64,000 bases of DNA from Listeria ivanovii subsp. londoniensis (GCF_000763495.1 NZ_CP009576.1:2895001-2959000), one strand, 5' to 3'; positions 50,165 to 60,232 are shown, counted from the stretch's first letter. The notes: generated from the sequence alone by a model not told the origin. A program made the numbers and translations.

Positions 50165-51730
50165 ATGCAAAAAACTAGAAAAGAGCGTATTCTTGAAGCT
50201 TTAAAAAATGAAAAGAAAAAGAAAAAAGGGAAAACATTGAAAACAGGAGCAACTATTGCTGGAGTTACTGCCATTGCAACTTCTATTACTGTTCCTGGAA
50301 TTGAAGTAATTGTTCAAGCAGATGAGACAGCAACTATAAGCAACTCTGACAAAGCAACTAGTTCATCCACGCCAGCTACTACTTATAGCATACAAAAAAC
50401 TGCCCTACGCTCAGGCGCAACAGTCCAAAGCTTCATCCAAACTATTCAAGCTTCATCTACAAAAATTGCTGCAGATAATGATTTATATGCTTCTGTCATG
50501 ATTGCTCAAGCTATTTTAGAGAGCGCATACGGAACAAGTGAACTAGGATCTGCACCAAATTACAATTTATTCGGTATTAAAGGTGCTTACAATGGGCAAT
50601 CTTATACCAAACAAACATTAGAAGACGATGGGAAAGGAAATTACTATCCTATCACAGCTAAATTCAGAAAATATCCGTCCTATCATCAATCTCTAGAAGA
50701 CTATGCTAAGGTTATCCGTAATGGACCAAGCTGGAATCCAAATTATTATTCCAAAGTATGGAAAAGTAATACTAATTCTTATAAAGATGCAACAAAAGCT
50801 TTAACTGGAACGTATGCCACTGATACAGCTTATGCAACCAAACTAAATAACCTTATCAGCACCTATAATCTGACTCAATATGATAAAGCTGGAAGTTCAG
50901 CAGGTGGCTCTAATAGTAGTAATTCTAGTAGCACAACTTATACCGTTGTCAAAGGCGACTCACTTTGGAAAATCGCCAACAAGTATAAGGTTTCTGTCGC
51001 TAACTTAAAATCCTGGAACAACCTTAAATCTGACAATATTTATACCGGGCAAAAGTTAAAAGTTAGCGCTTCTTCGTCTTCAAGTAATTCGAATGCTTCT
51101 ACGCCTAATACAAACAATAATACTTCTAATCCTAACACAAGCACAAGCGCAAAAACTTATACGGTCGTCAAAGGCGACTCACTTTGGAAAATCGCCAACA
51201 AGTATAAGGTTTCTGTCGCTAACTTAAAATCCTGGAACAACCTTAAATCTGACAATATTTATACCGGACAAAAGTTGAAAGTTAGCGCTTCTTCGTCTTC
51301 AAATAGCACGAATACTTCTAAGCCTAGCACTAACACAAACAACAATAAGAATAGTAATACTTACAAACCCAGCGCAAGCACCAGTGTCAAAACCTACACT
51401 GTCGTGAAAGGTGACTCGCTTTGGAAAATTGCCAATAAATATAAGGTCACTGTCGCTAACCTAAAAAGTTGGAACAGCCTTAAATCCGATAACATTAAGA
51501 TTGGACAAAAATTAAAAGTCAGTGCTCCATCAACTTCAAGTAATACCAACACTTCTAAACCTAGCTCAAACAAACCAAATACGTCCGCGACCAAAACTCA
51601 CACTGTCAAAAAAGGTGACTCACTTTGGTCAGTATCCAGACAATACAAAACAACTGTCGACAACATCAAATCGTGGAACAAATTGAAGGGTAACACAATT
51701 TATGTTGGACAGAAGTTGACGATAAAATAA
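50165..51730 (+). CDS. namA: N-acetylglucosaminidase autolysin with four LysM repeats (NamA/MurA)
   Basis: The 521-aa cell-wall hydrolase has a long basic signal region (KKKKKGKTLKTGATIAGVTA...), a GH73 glucosaminidase domain (about residues 80-240, with ILESAYGTSELG holding the catalytic Glu and YNLFGIKG) and four LysM modules separated by Ser/Thr/Asn-rich linkers. LysM1 and LysM2 are nearly identical, including at DNA level. It separates daughter cells and is exported by the accessory SecA2 route in L. monocytogenes. The length is shorter than the ~590 aa I recall for EGD-e, consistent with fewer or shorter linkers. Confidence 0.9.
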   Translation: MQKTRKERILEALKNEKKKKKGKTLKTGATIAGVTAIATSITVPGIEVIVQADETATISNSDKATSSSTPATTYSIQKTALRSGATVQSFIQTIQASSTKIAADNDLYASVMIAQAILESAYGTSELGSAPNYNLFGIKGAYNGQSYTKQTLEDDGKGNYYPITAKFRKYPSYHQSLEDYAKVIRNGPSWNPNYYSKVWKSNTNSYKDATKALTGTYATDTAYATKLNNLISTYNLTQYDKAGSSAGGSNSSNSSSTTYTVVKGDSLWKIANKYKVSVANLKSWNNLKSDNIYTGQKLKVSASSSSSNSNASTPNTNNNTSNPNTSTSAKTYTVVKGDSLWKIANKYKVSVANLKSWNNLKSDNIYTGQKLKVSASSSSNSTNTSKPSTNTNNNKNSNTYKPSASTSVKTYTVVKGDSLWKIANKYKVTVANLKSWNSLKSDNIKIGQKLKVSAPSTSSNTNTSKPSSNKPNTSATKTHTVKKGDSLWSVSRQYKTTVDNIKSWNKLKGNTIYVGQKLTIK

Positions 51731-51734
51731 AAAG

Positions 51735-51770
51735 AAGGCTATCTCATTTTCCATGAGATAGCCTTTCTGG
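51735..51770. terminator. Bidirectional terminator between namA and darA
   Basis: AAGGCTATCTCAT and ATGAGATAGCCTT form a perfect 13-bp stem with a TTTCC loop, followed by TTTCT on one side and A-rich DNA on the other. The genes are convergent. Confidence 0.88.
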
Positions 51771-51778
51771 GTTCCATT

Positions 51779-52123
<345 letters not shown>

Positions 52124-52216
52124 CTAAAAATCTATCTTTTTTTCTATTATAGCAAACAAATCGGATTTTAAAGAGTGATATGCACCAAGGGTTATACGCA
52201 TATTTCACACTGAATG

Positions 52217-52843
52217 TTAGTTTAATTTGCTTAAAATATCTGCTAAAATCACATCGGTAATTTCTTCTGGTGTTTTTGTTGCATCTACTCGCATAAAGCG
52301 GTCTGGGAACATAGTGATAATTTTTTCATAACCAGCCTGTACTTTTTCGTGGTAAGTGATGTCTTCTTTATCGAGTCGATTGATTTCACGACCTTTATTT
52401 GCAGCAATCCTTGCTAAACCAATCTCAGCGGGGACATCTAAGTAATAAGTACGGTCTGGCACGGTATCCTCAATCGCATATAGATTCACTTGCAGAACTT
52501 GTTCCATATCCATGTCACGTCCCGCACCTTGATAAGCAAGTGAGCTATCCATGAAACGATCACAAAGCACCGTTTTCCCTGTCTTTAAAGCTGGGCGTAT
52601 TGTTTCAACGACATGTTGACGGCGAGCTCCCGCAATAAGAAGCACTTCTGTTTTTGGGTCCATTTCTTCATTGCCAATTCCTAAAACAATGTTTCTTACT
52701 TTTTCTGAAATTGGGCTGCCACCTGGTTCACGTGTTTTTATGAAATCAATCCCCGCTTCTCCCATTTTTTGGGCAAGCAGTGTGCCAACCGTTGTTTTTC
52801 CAGAGCCATCGGGACCCTCTAGTGTAATAAAAATTGCTTTCAT
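52217..52843 (-). CDS. tmk: Thymidylate kinase
   Basis: This 208-aa protein has the P-loop [13 protein letters not shown](F) motif [13 protein letters not shown] and lid residues. It phosphorylates dTMP to dTDP for DNA synthesis. GGAAATAACTAA precedes the ATG. It lies upstream of pstA (darA) on the same strand, with 108 bases between them. Confidence 0.96.
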   Translation of the reverse strand: MKAIFITLEGPDGSGKTTVGTLLAQKMGEAGIDFIKTREPGGSPISEKVRNIVLGIGNEEMDPKTEVLLIAGARRQHVVETIRPALKTGKTVLCDRFMDSSLAYQGAGRDMDMEQVLQVNLYAIEDTVPDRTYYLDVPAEIGLARIAANKGREINRLDKEDITYHEKVQAGYEKIITMFPDRFMRVDATKTPEEITDVILADILSKLN

Positions 52844-52896
52844 TTAGTTATTTCCTTTCTATTTTCGTGTCACTTTATGTTTGATTATAGCATAAG

Positions 52897-54276
52897 TTAG
52901 CGAAAGACACGGATGTAATTTGTTGCTAGTTTTTCGCCGCCTTGATAGTGATGTTTTTGGATTTTTTTAAGTTCGTAAATGTGTTTTTCAGTTAAACGTT
53001 CACCGCGAATAATTGTCGGGATTCCTGGTGGATAAAGCGAAATTGTTTCAGCAGATATGAAACCTAGCGAATCATCTAATCGGATAAAATCAGTCGTGCG
53101 TATGTGCATTTCTTCATAAGTTAGAGCTAACTCAGTAGCACTAAAATCCGTTTTTTTTCGTGGAGATTCGTTTGCCGCTTTTCTCTCAGGAGAGCGGATT
53201 CGACTGATGGGCGAGAAGTCTACCCCTTTTTTTATTAACGGTAAAATGAGTAATAATTGTACTTCATCCGCGAGTTCAGGAAAATAGGAACTTGCTTCAA
53301 AGATTTCTTGAAGTTCGTAGCCTGTGTAGCCTGATTTTCGAACAATTATTTTTAATGGATCATCAGGTAAAATAACGTCGAATTTATTTTTAGTCAGCCA
53401 TTTTATCCACCTAGCACGCATTCTCCAGAAAGCTTCAACATCTACTTCTGAGTAGGTTGCGACATATTTTCTAGCTGCATCAAGTGACGCCATAATAAGA
53501 TAGGACGGGCTACTTGTTTGGAACACTTGGAGGTAATAATCGAGCTTCTCAAAAATCGGCAAATCATTGACGATGTGCAAATAAGAACCCATTGTTAACG
53601 CCGGTAAAGTTTTGTGTGCAGATTGAACCACAATATCAGCACCAAGGTCCACCGCACTTTTTGGAAACTCGGAACTTGTTAAAAAATGGGCTCCGTGCGC
53701 TTCGTCGACAAATACTACTGCGCCAAATTGCTGGGCGATTTGAATACATTTTTGCAAATTAAAAATCGTTCCATAATAACTTGGATACGTAAAAATACAT
53801 AGTTTTACATCTGGATGGTTATGTAAGGTTTCTACTATCAACTCAGGCGTCACACCATTTGCAACCCCAGCCTCCTCGTGGATTTGTGGGCTTAAAAAAA
53901 TGGGTTCTCCTCCCGCCAGCTCGATTCCATGTAAAATTGATTTATGTGCATCTCTTGGCACTAACACTTTCTCTCCGCGCCTTAAAGTCGTCATAATGAC
54001 TGCTAAGTTGCCCGCGCTTGTACCATTAACAAGGAAGTGACTTTTTTTCACCCCATAACAATCAGCAAGTAACATTTCTGCTTCTAAAATCACATCTTCC
54101 GCATGGTGCAAGTCGTCCATTCCGGTAATTTCTGTTACATCCCATTTTAATAATTTTTGCCATACATCTGGATAGATGGCTCCTCCTTTATGGCCAGGTA
54201 CGTGAAGTGATACCGGGCAAGACTTGGCATGCGCATCTAACCGTTCCACTAAAGGCATTTTAGATTGATTCCACAT
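52897..54276 (-). CDS. PLP-dependent Orn/Lys/Arg decarboxylase family protein
   Basis: The 459-aa protein has VNGTSAGNLA, FVDEAHGAHF and QSAHKTLPAL, whose lysine binds PLP as a Schiff base. It belongs to the compact group of fold-type I decarboxylases (YaaO/SpeA-like). It probably makes a polyamine precursor (agmatine, cadaverine or putrescine). It lies at the conserved Firmicute location next to tmk. Confidence 0.85.
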   Translation of the reverse strand: MWNQSKMPLVERLDAHAKSCPVSLHVPGHKGGAIYPDVWQKLLKWDVTEITGMDDLHHAEDVILEAEMLLADCYGVKKSHFLVNGTSAGNLAVIMTTLRRGEKVLVPRDAHKSILHGIELAGGEPIFLSPQIHEEAGVANGVTPELIVETLHNHPDVKLCIFTYPSYYGTIFNLQKCIQIAQQFGAVVFVDEAHGAHFLTSSEFPKSAVDLGADIVVQSAHKTLPALTMGSYLHIVNDLPIFEKLDYYLQVFQTSSPSYLIMASLDAARKYVATYSEVDVEAFWRMRARWIKWLTKNKFDVILPDDPLKIIVRKSGYTGYELQEIFEASSYFPELADEVQLLLILPLIKKGVDFSPISRIRSPERKAANESPRKKTDFSATELALTYEEMHIRTTDFIRLDDSLGFISAETISLYPPGIPTIIRGERLTEKHIYELKKIQKHHYQGGEKLATNYIRVFR

Positions 54277-54396
54277 GACAAACGCTCCTTTTTAAATTCT
54301 CTTTTACCATTATACCATTTTGCTTGATTTATAACACTTTCTTGCGGTTTTAAAGCGTTTTCATTTCAGAAGAGGTATAATAAAATTAGCATCGAC

Positions 54397-54421
54397 GTTT
54401 TGACTTTCGAGTAAAGGGAAT
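54397..54421 (+). promoter_or_regulatory. Sigma-B-type promoter of dhaKLM
   Basis: GTTT (54397-54400), a 15-bp spacer and GGGAAT (54416-54421) match the sigma-B consensus GTTT-N13-15-GGGWAW. The dha operon is listed, as I recall, among the sigma-B regulon in L. monocytogenes. The start codon lies 41 bases further, behind AAAGGAGG. Confidence 0.7.
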
Positions 54422-54461
54422 TTGAGATAATAGGAATATTTTAAAGGAGGTTTTTTGTCAG

Positions 54462-55451
54462 ATGAAGAAGATTCTTAACGGTACAAATCAAGTAGTAGAA
54501 CAAATGGTGGAAGGTTTAGTTAAATCGCACACAGATATTGTTCATCGTGTTGAAGGAACTCGTGTCATTGCAAGAAATGATAAACGTTCAGGCAAAGTAG
54601 GATTAGTAAGCGGTGGAGGTTCTGGTCACGAGCCGGCTCATGCTGGTTATGTTGGTCGTGGAATGCTCTCTGCGGCTGTTTGCGGCGACGTTTTCACTTC
54701 CCCAACCCCGGACCAAATATATGAAGGTATCAAAGCCGCAGATCAAGGCGCTGGCGTACTTTTAATTGTAAAAAATTATACTGGTGACGTAATGAACTTC
54801 GAAATGGCGGCTGATTTAGCGGATGCCGAGGATATTAAAGTAGAACAAATTGTCGTGGATGATGATATTGCGGTGGAAGATAGCACGTTTACAACTGGAC
54901 GGCGTGGCGTGGCTGGAACTGTTCTTGTACACAAAATTGTCGGAGCCGCAGCAGAAGCAGGTGCATCCCTTGATGAACTAAAAGCACTCGGTGAAAAAGT
55001 GATTTCTGCTATCAAAACGCTTGGTGTCGCATTATCTCCTTGTACGGTGCCTGAGGTCGGACATCCAGGATTTGAGCTTGGAGAAGATGAAATCGAACTA
55101 GGAATTGGTATCCACGGCGAACCTGGCTTTACTAGAGAAAAAATTATGCCATCTGCAAGTCTTGCTAAACAACTTTATGATCGAATCGCGACGGAAAGCA
55201 AACTCATTTCGGGTGATAAAGTCGTTGTATTAGTCAATGGAATGGGTGCAACTCCACTAATGGAGCAATATGTTTTCGCAAATGATGTTCATGAACTTTT
55301 GAAAAACGCAGGTATCAGTGTCGAAAAAACACTCGTTGGAGATTATATGACATCACTTGAAATGGCCGGACTATCTCTAACCATTTTGAAATTAGAAGAT
55401 GAAAAATGGGTAGATATGCTAAAACTCCCTGTTGAAACGATTGCGTGGTAA
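54462..55451 (+). CDS. dhaK: Dihydroxyacetone kinase subunit DhaK
   Basis: This 329-aa protein binds dihydroxyacetone covalently through a histidine (GIGIHGEPG, about residue 216). It has GLVSGGGSGHEPAHAGYVG (about 47-65), the substrate loop. It works with DhaL and the PTS-phosphorylated DhaM to form dihydroxyacetone phosphate. First gene of a three-gene operon. Confidence 0.95.
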   Translation: MKKILNGTNQVVEQMVEGLVKSHTDIVHRVEGTRVIARNDKRSGKVGLVSGGGSGHEPAHAGYVGRGMLSAAVCGDVFTSPTPDQIYEGIKAADQGAGVLLIVKNYTGDVMNFEMAADLADAEDIKVEQIVVDDDIAVEDSTFTTGRRGVAGTVLVHKIVGAAAEAGASLDELKALGEKVISAIKTLGVALSPCTVPEVGHPGFELGEDEIELGIGIHGEPGFTREKIMPSASLAKQLYDRIATESKLISGDKVVVLVNGMGATPLMEQYVFANDVHELLKNAGISVEKTLVGDYMTSLEMAGLSLTILKLEDEKWVDMLKLPVETIAW

Positions 55452-55472
55452 AAAGATTTGGAGGAATGAATA

Positions 55473-56069
55473 ATGACCTATAATAAAGATTGGGCGCTTC
55501 GTTGGTTAAATGATTTCGGCGAACGTGTACAAGAGAATAAACAGTTATTAAGTGATCTCGACCAAGCGATTGGTGACGGAGACCATGGTATTAATATGGC
55601 ACGTGGTTTAAGCGAACTTAAAAAAGCTTTTGCCGATAAAGAACCTAGCGACTTGAAAGATGTTTTCAAGACTGCTGGAATGACAATGGTCAGTAAAGTC
55701 GGTGGTGCATCGGGACCGCTTTATGGGACAGCCTTTTTGAATATGAGCAAAGCGGTTGATTCAGATACGATTGATTCAGTTGGCTTAACAAAAGTCATTG
55801 AGTCTGGGCTAGAAGGTATTGAAAAACGCGGCAAATCGCACGCTGGTGAAAAAACAATGATTGATGTTTGGGAGCCTGTTGTTCATGCGCTTCATCAAGA
55901 AGATTTAACCGATGACGTGGTCGATGCTGCCTTACAAAAAACGAAAGACTTAAAAGCGACGAAAGGACGTGCAAGCTACCTTGGTGAACGTTCGATTGGG
56001 CACCTTGATCCTGGCGCTTATTCTTCGGCGCTACTATTTCACGCAATGCTTCAAACGGAGGTGAACTGA
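55473..56069 (+). CDS. dhaL: Dihydroxyacetone kinase subunit DhaL (ADP-binding)
   Basis: The 198-aa protein has the ADP/Mg-binding motif AIGDGDHGINMARG (about residues 31-44) and SKVGGASGPLYG. ADP stays bound and is re-phosphorylated by DhaM. GGAGGAATGAATA precedes the ATG. 21 bases after dhaK. Confidence 0.94.
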   Translation: MTYNKDWALRWLNDFGERVQENKQLLSDLDQAIGDGDHGINMARGLSELKKAFADKEPSDLKDVFKTAGMTMVSKVGGASGPLYGTAFLNMSKAVDSDTIDSVGLTKVIESGLEGIEKRGKSHAGEKTMIDVWEPVVHALHQEDLTDDVVDAALQKTKDLKATKGRASYLGERSIGHLDPGAYSSALLFHAMLQTEVN

Positions 56070-56073
56070 CACG

Positions 56074-56448
56074 ATGGCAAAACCATATGGCGTTGTAATT
56101 ATTTCCCACTCCAAAGATGTTGCTAAAGGAGTTCACGATATCATTAAAGAAATTGCACCAGATGTTTCGATTACCCATGCAGGAGGAACAGATGATGGTC
56201 GAATTGGTACAAGTTTTGACACGGTGAATGAAGCAATCGAACGGAACGAAGCCGATAAAATCTACACTTTTTATGATCTTGGGAGCGCCAAAATGAATAT
56301 TGAAACAGTAGAAGAAATTAGCGACAAAGAAATTATTCTTTTCAATGCACCGATTCTTGAAGGTGCTTATGCGACTGCTGCTCAAATTCAAATGGACGAA
56401 AAACCCGAAGTAATTGCAGCAAATTTGAAGACGATTGAGATTAAATAA
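56074..56448 (+). CDS. dhaM: Dihydroxyacetone kinase phosphotransfer subunit DhaM
   Basis: This 124-aa EIIA-mannose-like protein begins MAKPYGVVIISHSKDVAKGV, with the phosphorylated histidine in ISHSKDVA. Only the EIIA domain is present, the short form of Gram-positives. It starts four bases after dhaL. Confidence 0.92.
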   Translation: MAKPYGVVIISHSKDVAKGVHDIIKEIAPDVSITHAGGTDDGRIGTSFDTVNEAIERNEADKIYTFYDLGSAKMNIETVEEISDKEIILFNAPILEGAYATAAQIQMDEKPEVIAANLKTIEIK

Positions 56449-56454
56449 GATATA

Positions 56455-56487
56455 CCGGGCAGACGAGCTAAAACTCGTCTGTTTTTC
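56455..56487 (+). terminator. Terminator of dhaKLM
   Basis: CAGACGAG and CTCGTCTG around a five-base loop are followed by TTTTT. Confidence 0.88.
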
Positions 56488-56537
56488 TGGTTATCCATGA
56501 TATAATGAGCTATAAAATAACGTTAGGAATGGAAACG

Positions 56538-57389
56538 ATGAATATTCTAATAAAAATACGCGAACTAAACAATCTAACCAATAGTGAAAAAGAGCTCGCC
56601 GACTATATTTTAGCCAATCCTAAAAAAACATTGCAATTCAAACCCAAAGAACTAGCTACCGCAGCTTTTGTTTCTACGGCAACCATTTATCGTTTAATCA
56701 ACAAATTAGGGATAAATGGCATCGGTGAATTAAAAATCGAAATCGCCTCTAGCTTGCGAGAAACGACCGCAGAAAAAGAAATTAATTACGATTATCCGAT
56801 TTTAGAGTCGGATACGCCCTTTCAAATAATGACGAATTTGCGCCAAATTTATAACAGTACGATTGTTGAGACGTTGAATAATGCTGATCCAGAAGAATTA
56901 GTAGCTATTGGCGAGAAATTAATGAATGCCAAAGTTATCGATATTTATGCTGCCTCTGCAAATTTATTTTTCGCGAAAAACTTCCAATTTCAAATGCAGG
57001 AAATTGGAAGTTTAGTTAATGTTCCAGAAGAGGATTATATTCAAAGACTATCCGCAGCAAATAGCGATGAAAATCATGTGGCGCTTGTTGTTTCTTACGG
57101 TGGCAGAAGCGAAACCTTGCAAAAAGTAGTGCAGATTTTATCCGAGAACGATGTCCCAATTATTTTAATTACTTCGATGCAAGACAACCCACTCGTTAAG
57201 TTTGCCACCCATAAAATTTATATGGCATCTGCCGAAAATCATTACAACAAAGTTTCTTCCTTTTCAACAAGACAATCTCTTCTTAGCATTTTTGACACGA
57301 TTTACTCCATTATCTTTAATTATAATTATGAAAAAAATATTCAATATAAAATGACTAATTACCAAAAAATGAATACTGATTTGATATAA
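56538..57389 (+). CDS. RpiR-family transcriptional regulator
   Basis: This ~283-aa protein has the N-terminal RpiR helix-turn-helix (FKPKELATAAFVSTATIYRL) and a SIS sugar-phosphate-binding domain (about residues 120-250; ALVVSYGGRSETLQK). A TATAAT at 56501-56506 fixes transcription start, so the start must lie after about 56513; AGGAATGGA precedes the chosen ATG. An ATG three codons earlier (56529) is also possible. It probably controls a sugar catabolic gene, perhaps its neighbours. Confidence 0.85.
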   Translation: MNILIKIRELNNLTNSEKELADYILANPKKTLQFKPKELATAAFVSTATIYRLINKLGINGIGELKIEIASSLRETTAEKEINYDYPILESDTPFQIMTNLRQIYNSTIVETLNNADPEELVAIGEKLMNAKVIDIYAASANLFFAKNFQFQMQEIGSLVNVPEEDYIQRLSAANSDENHVALVVSYGGRSETLQKVVQILSENDVPIILITSMQDNPLVKFATHKIYMASAENHYNKVSSFSTRQSLLSIFDTIYSIIFNYNYEKNIQYKMTNYQKMNTDLI

Positions 57390-57506
57390 ATTTTACAAAA
57401 AAGTGTTCGATTTCCCCTCTTGTTTGAAAAAAAGCTTTCAATATTTCTTGATTCCGCCCCCTACTCACTTTTGAATGATACAATAAAGAAAAAAAGGAGT
57501 TATCAC

Positions 57507-58346
57507 ATGACTATCGAAGCGATTATTTTAGACATTGACGGTACACTACTCAGCGATAATAAAGAAATTACTCCCGCAACAAAAAAAGCGCTTATTACCG
57601 CACAACAAAATGGGGTTAAATTAATTCTCGCATCTGGAAGACCAACAACAGCAATGCATCTTTACGCAGAGCAATTAGAAATGGAGAAATACCACGGTTT
57701 ACTCGTTTCATACAATGGCGCCAAAGTGGTTGATTGCCAAACAAATGAAGAACTATTCAGCCAAGCACTGACTGTTACAGAAGGAAAAGCCGTACTTGAG
57801 CATATGAAACAATTCGATGTGAAAGTGATGATTGATAAAGACGACTATATGTATGTAAATAATGTATTCGACTGTTTTGTGCCTTATCGCGGCGAAGAAA
57901 TCAATATTATTGAATATGAATCCCGCAGCGGTAATTTTAAATTATGTGAAAAAGAGGATTTGGCAGCTTTCGTAGATTATCCAATTAGCAAAATATTGAC
58001 TGCTGGTGACCCTGCATACCTAAAAGAAAATTACCAAGCCATGATGGAGCCTTTCAAAGAGTCCTTCAATTGTGTATTCACCGCAGACTTCTACTTTGAA
58101 TTTACCGCACAAGGCATTGATAAAGCGAAGGCGTTAGATACTGTTTTAACACCACTGGGAATTAGTGCCGAGAACTTAATTGCTTTTGGAGATGGTCATA
58201 ATGATATTACGATGGTACGTTATGCCGGAACAGGTGTCGCAATGCAAAATGCTGTGCCTGAGTTAAAAGAAGCAGCGAATACCGTTACTTTGTCTAATAA
58301 TGAAGATGGGATTGGGCATTTGCTTGATAGTTTGATTCTAAGTTAA
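57507..58346 (+). CDS. Cof-type HAD-superfamily phosphatase
   Basis: The 279-aa protein begins MTIEAIILDIDGTLLSD with the nucleophile motif DIDGTL. Motif II is LASGRPT and motif IV is AFGDGHNDITMV. The C2-type cap domain between (about residues 85-195) marks the Cof subgroup, acting on sugar phosphates or flavin/PLP-type phosphates. AAAAGGAGTTATCAC precedes the ATG; an upstream in-frame start is rejected. Substrate unknown. Confidence 0.9.
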   Translation: MTIEAIILDIDGTLLSDNKEITPATKKALITAQQNGVKLILASGRPTTAMHLYAEQLEMEKYHGLLVSYNGAKVVDCQTNEELFSQALTVTEGKAVLEHMKQFDVKVMIDKDDYMYVNNVFDCFVPYRGEEINIIEYESRSGNFKLCEKEDLAAFVDYPISKILTAGDPAYLKENYQAMMEPFKESFNCVFTADFYFEFTAQGIDKAKALDTVLTPLGISAENLIAFGDGHNDITMVRYAGTGVAMQNAVPELKEAANTVTLSNNEDGIGHLLDSLILS

Positions 58347-58422
58347 TAAAAAACAAGCAGGAATCGTGTATATTCCATTTTCTTAAATGGTTTTATACAT
58401 GATTCCTGTTTTTCTATTTCTG
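58346..58422. repeat. Hairpin repeat, copy B
   Basis: Arms AGCAGGAATC and GATTCCTG enclose inner arms CCATTTTCT/AAATGG, followed by TTTTTC. It closely parallels 43969-44044 in structure and sequence. It lies between the convergent HAD and Nudix genes and could terminate both. Confidence 0.6.
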
Positions 58423-58479
58423 ATACTTTTATGTGAAGCTGTAAATCGATTATCCTTCTATAAATAGTTAGCCACGCTA

Positions 58480-58917
58480 TTACATAAATGGTCTATTCAA
58501 CCGCTCATTCAGTTCATATAATGCCGTTTTATTACTATCCCACTTCAATACCTCCATAGCTTCCTGATACGATAGCCATTTAAACTGAACATGCTCTGAA
58601 GATAGCCTTATATCGTGTTGGTATTCAGTCAATTCTGCCGCATAACAATATTCGGGAATTACATATGGCTTATTAAATCCAAAATAAATCCCCGGAATAT
58701 GCGCTAAAGAATCTAATTTAAACACGATCAACTCAATATCTAAATTTAGCTCTTCCTTGCATTCTCTAACTGCTGTTTTTGCTGGCAATTCTGTATCTTC
58801 TCCGCCACCAGAAATAAATTGCCAAACTTTCTCATCCGCTCGCAAAAAAACACCAAATAAATAATGATCTTTTGTTTGAATACATGGGATAACTAGCACT
58901 TGAAATGGTTGTCTCAT
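58480..58917 (-). CDS. Nudix hydrolase
   Basis: This 145-aa protein carries the Nudix box G-x5-E-x7-REUxEExGU as GGGEDTELPAKTAVRECKEE, with the usual glycine near the end replaced by Asn. That variant is tolerated in several families. It probably hydrolyses a nucleoside diphosphate derivative. GGAGGAAGT precedes the ATG. Confidence 0.88.
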   Translation of the reverse strand: MRQPFQVLVIPCIQTKDHYLFGVFLRADEKVWQFISGGGEDTELPAKTAVRECKEELNLDIELIVFKLDSLAHIPGIYFGFNKPYVIPEYCYAAELTEYQHDIRLSSEHVQFKWLSYQEAMEVLKWDSNKTALYELNERLNRPFM

Positions 58918-59049
58918 ACTTCCTCCTATACCTATGCATCAATTTTTTTGTATTTTAATAAAAACAACTATTTTAACACCTTCATTATACAGAATTCTTT
59001 CATTTTCTGGTATGCTTAAGTTAATAAACTAAAGTAGGAGGTAATTTAA

Positions 59050-59895
59050 ATGACACTTTCTTTCACTGATACATACAGACTGAACAATGGAATTGAAATG
59101 CCTAGGCACGGTTTTGGGGTATACAAACTAACTGACGAAAAAAGAATGCGCACTGCTCTTGAAACGGCGGCGGATGTTGGATATCGCTTATTTGATACAG
59201 CTTCTTTTTATCACAATGAAAAGCAACTGGGAGATTTCTTTCAATCAAGTGGGTTAAAACGCGATGACTTCTTTGTCACTACGAAAATGTGGAATACCGA
59301 GCAGGGTTATGATGAGACGCTTCGGGCTTTTGAAAAATCACAAAAAAAATTACAACTTAACCAAATTGATTTATATTTAGTTCACTGGCCAAAACAAGAT
59401 ACTTTTTTTGAGACTTGGCGTGCAGTTGAAAAGCTTTATGATGAAGGGCTTGTTCGGGCAATTGGCGTAAGTAATTTCGAGGCGCACCATTTAGATCGCC
59501 TGCGTACGAGCGCTAATGTTCTTCCCGTTGTAGATCAAGTAGAAACTCACCCACACTTCCCCAATCACCTGCTACATCGCTATTTAGAGGAACTTCATAT
59601 TGTTCACCAAGCGTGGAGTCCACTTGGGCGGGGCGGAGTTTTAGAAGAAGCTACTTTAATTGAACTTGGGCAAAAACACGGCAAATCTCCCGCACAAATT
59701 ATTTTACGCTGGCATTTGCAAAACAATATTTCGATTATTCCTAAGTCAGAAACTCCTTCAAGAATTAAGGAAAATGCGGATATTTATGATTTTGAGTTAA
59801 CGGAAGCAGATATGCGCCAAGTTGAACGTTTAAATACTGGCGAACGTTTAAGTCATGCGCCAGATGTGATGTATGTAAGGTCGGAAGAAGTTTAA
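59050..59895 (+). CDS. Aldo/keto reductase
   Basis: The 281-aa NADPH-dependent reductase has the tetrad residues in LFDTASFYHNEKQLG (Asp, Tyr), VTTKMWN (Lys) and LVHWPK (His), with AKR signatures GVSNFEAHHL and IIPKSETPSRIKEN (cofactor binding). It reduces aldehydes or ketones. AGTAGGAGGTAATTTAA precedes the ATG. Confidence 0.92.
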   Translation: MTLSFTDTYRLNNGIEMPRHGFGVYKLTDEKRMRTALETAADVGYRLFDTASFYHNEKQLGDFFQSSGLKRDDFFVTTKMWNTEQGYDETLRAFEKSQKKLQLNQIDLYLVHWPKQDTFFETWRAVEKLYDEGLVRAIGVSNFEAHHLDRLRTSANVLPVVDQVETHPHFPNHLLHRYLEELHIVHQAWSPLGRGGVLEEATLIELGQKHGKSPAQIILRWHLQNNISIIPKSETPSRIKENADIYDFELTEADMRQVERLNTGERLSHAPDVMYVRSEEV

Positions 59896-59928
59896 ATCTT
59901 TTCCCGCCATTTTTAAATTTTAATAGCA

Positions 59929-59974
59929 AAAAAATCTACTATTCCAAGTTGCCACGGTCTAGTAGATTTTTATA
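59929..59974. terminator. Bidirectional terminator between the reductase and yaaL
   Basis: AAAATCTACTA and TAGTAGATTTTT form an 11-bp stem, with T or A runs outside each arm. The genes are convergent. Confidence 0.85.
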
Positions 59975-59975
59975 A

Positions 59976-60218
59976 TTATTTCTTTAATTGTCTTTTCCGA
60001 GCTTCTTTAAAGAGATAAAAATAGCGTGCTTCAGCCTTTTTCTCTTCATATTCTAAATTGGGGTCATATTCAAAGCTTTTACGCAACAGAACCTTTTGTT
60101 TGTGCCAGTTTTCTTGCGTGACTTCGATTAACTCCATCAAATAAGCATCATAGGACTTGTGTAATTTGCCAATTTTCTTTTCTTTTTTTCGGCCAAACTT
60201 ATTACTTCTGGATTCCAT
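59976..60218 (-). CDS. yaaL: YaaL/DUF2508-family protein
   Basis: This 80-aa basic, helical protein (KKIGKLHKSYDAYLMELIEV, later EARYFYLFKEARKRQLKK) lies 14 bases downstream of recR, the position of YaaL in Bacillales. AGGTGATAAA precedes the ATG. Function unknown. Confidence 0.85.
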   Translation of the reverse strand: MESRSNKFGRKKEKKIGKLHKSYDAYLMELIEVTQENWHKQKVLLRKSFEYDPNLEYEEKKAEARYFYLFKEARKRQLKK

Positions 60219-60232
60219 TTTATCACCTCGGC

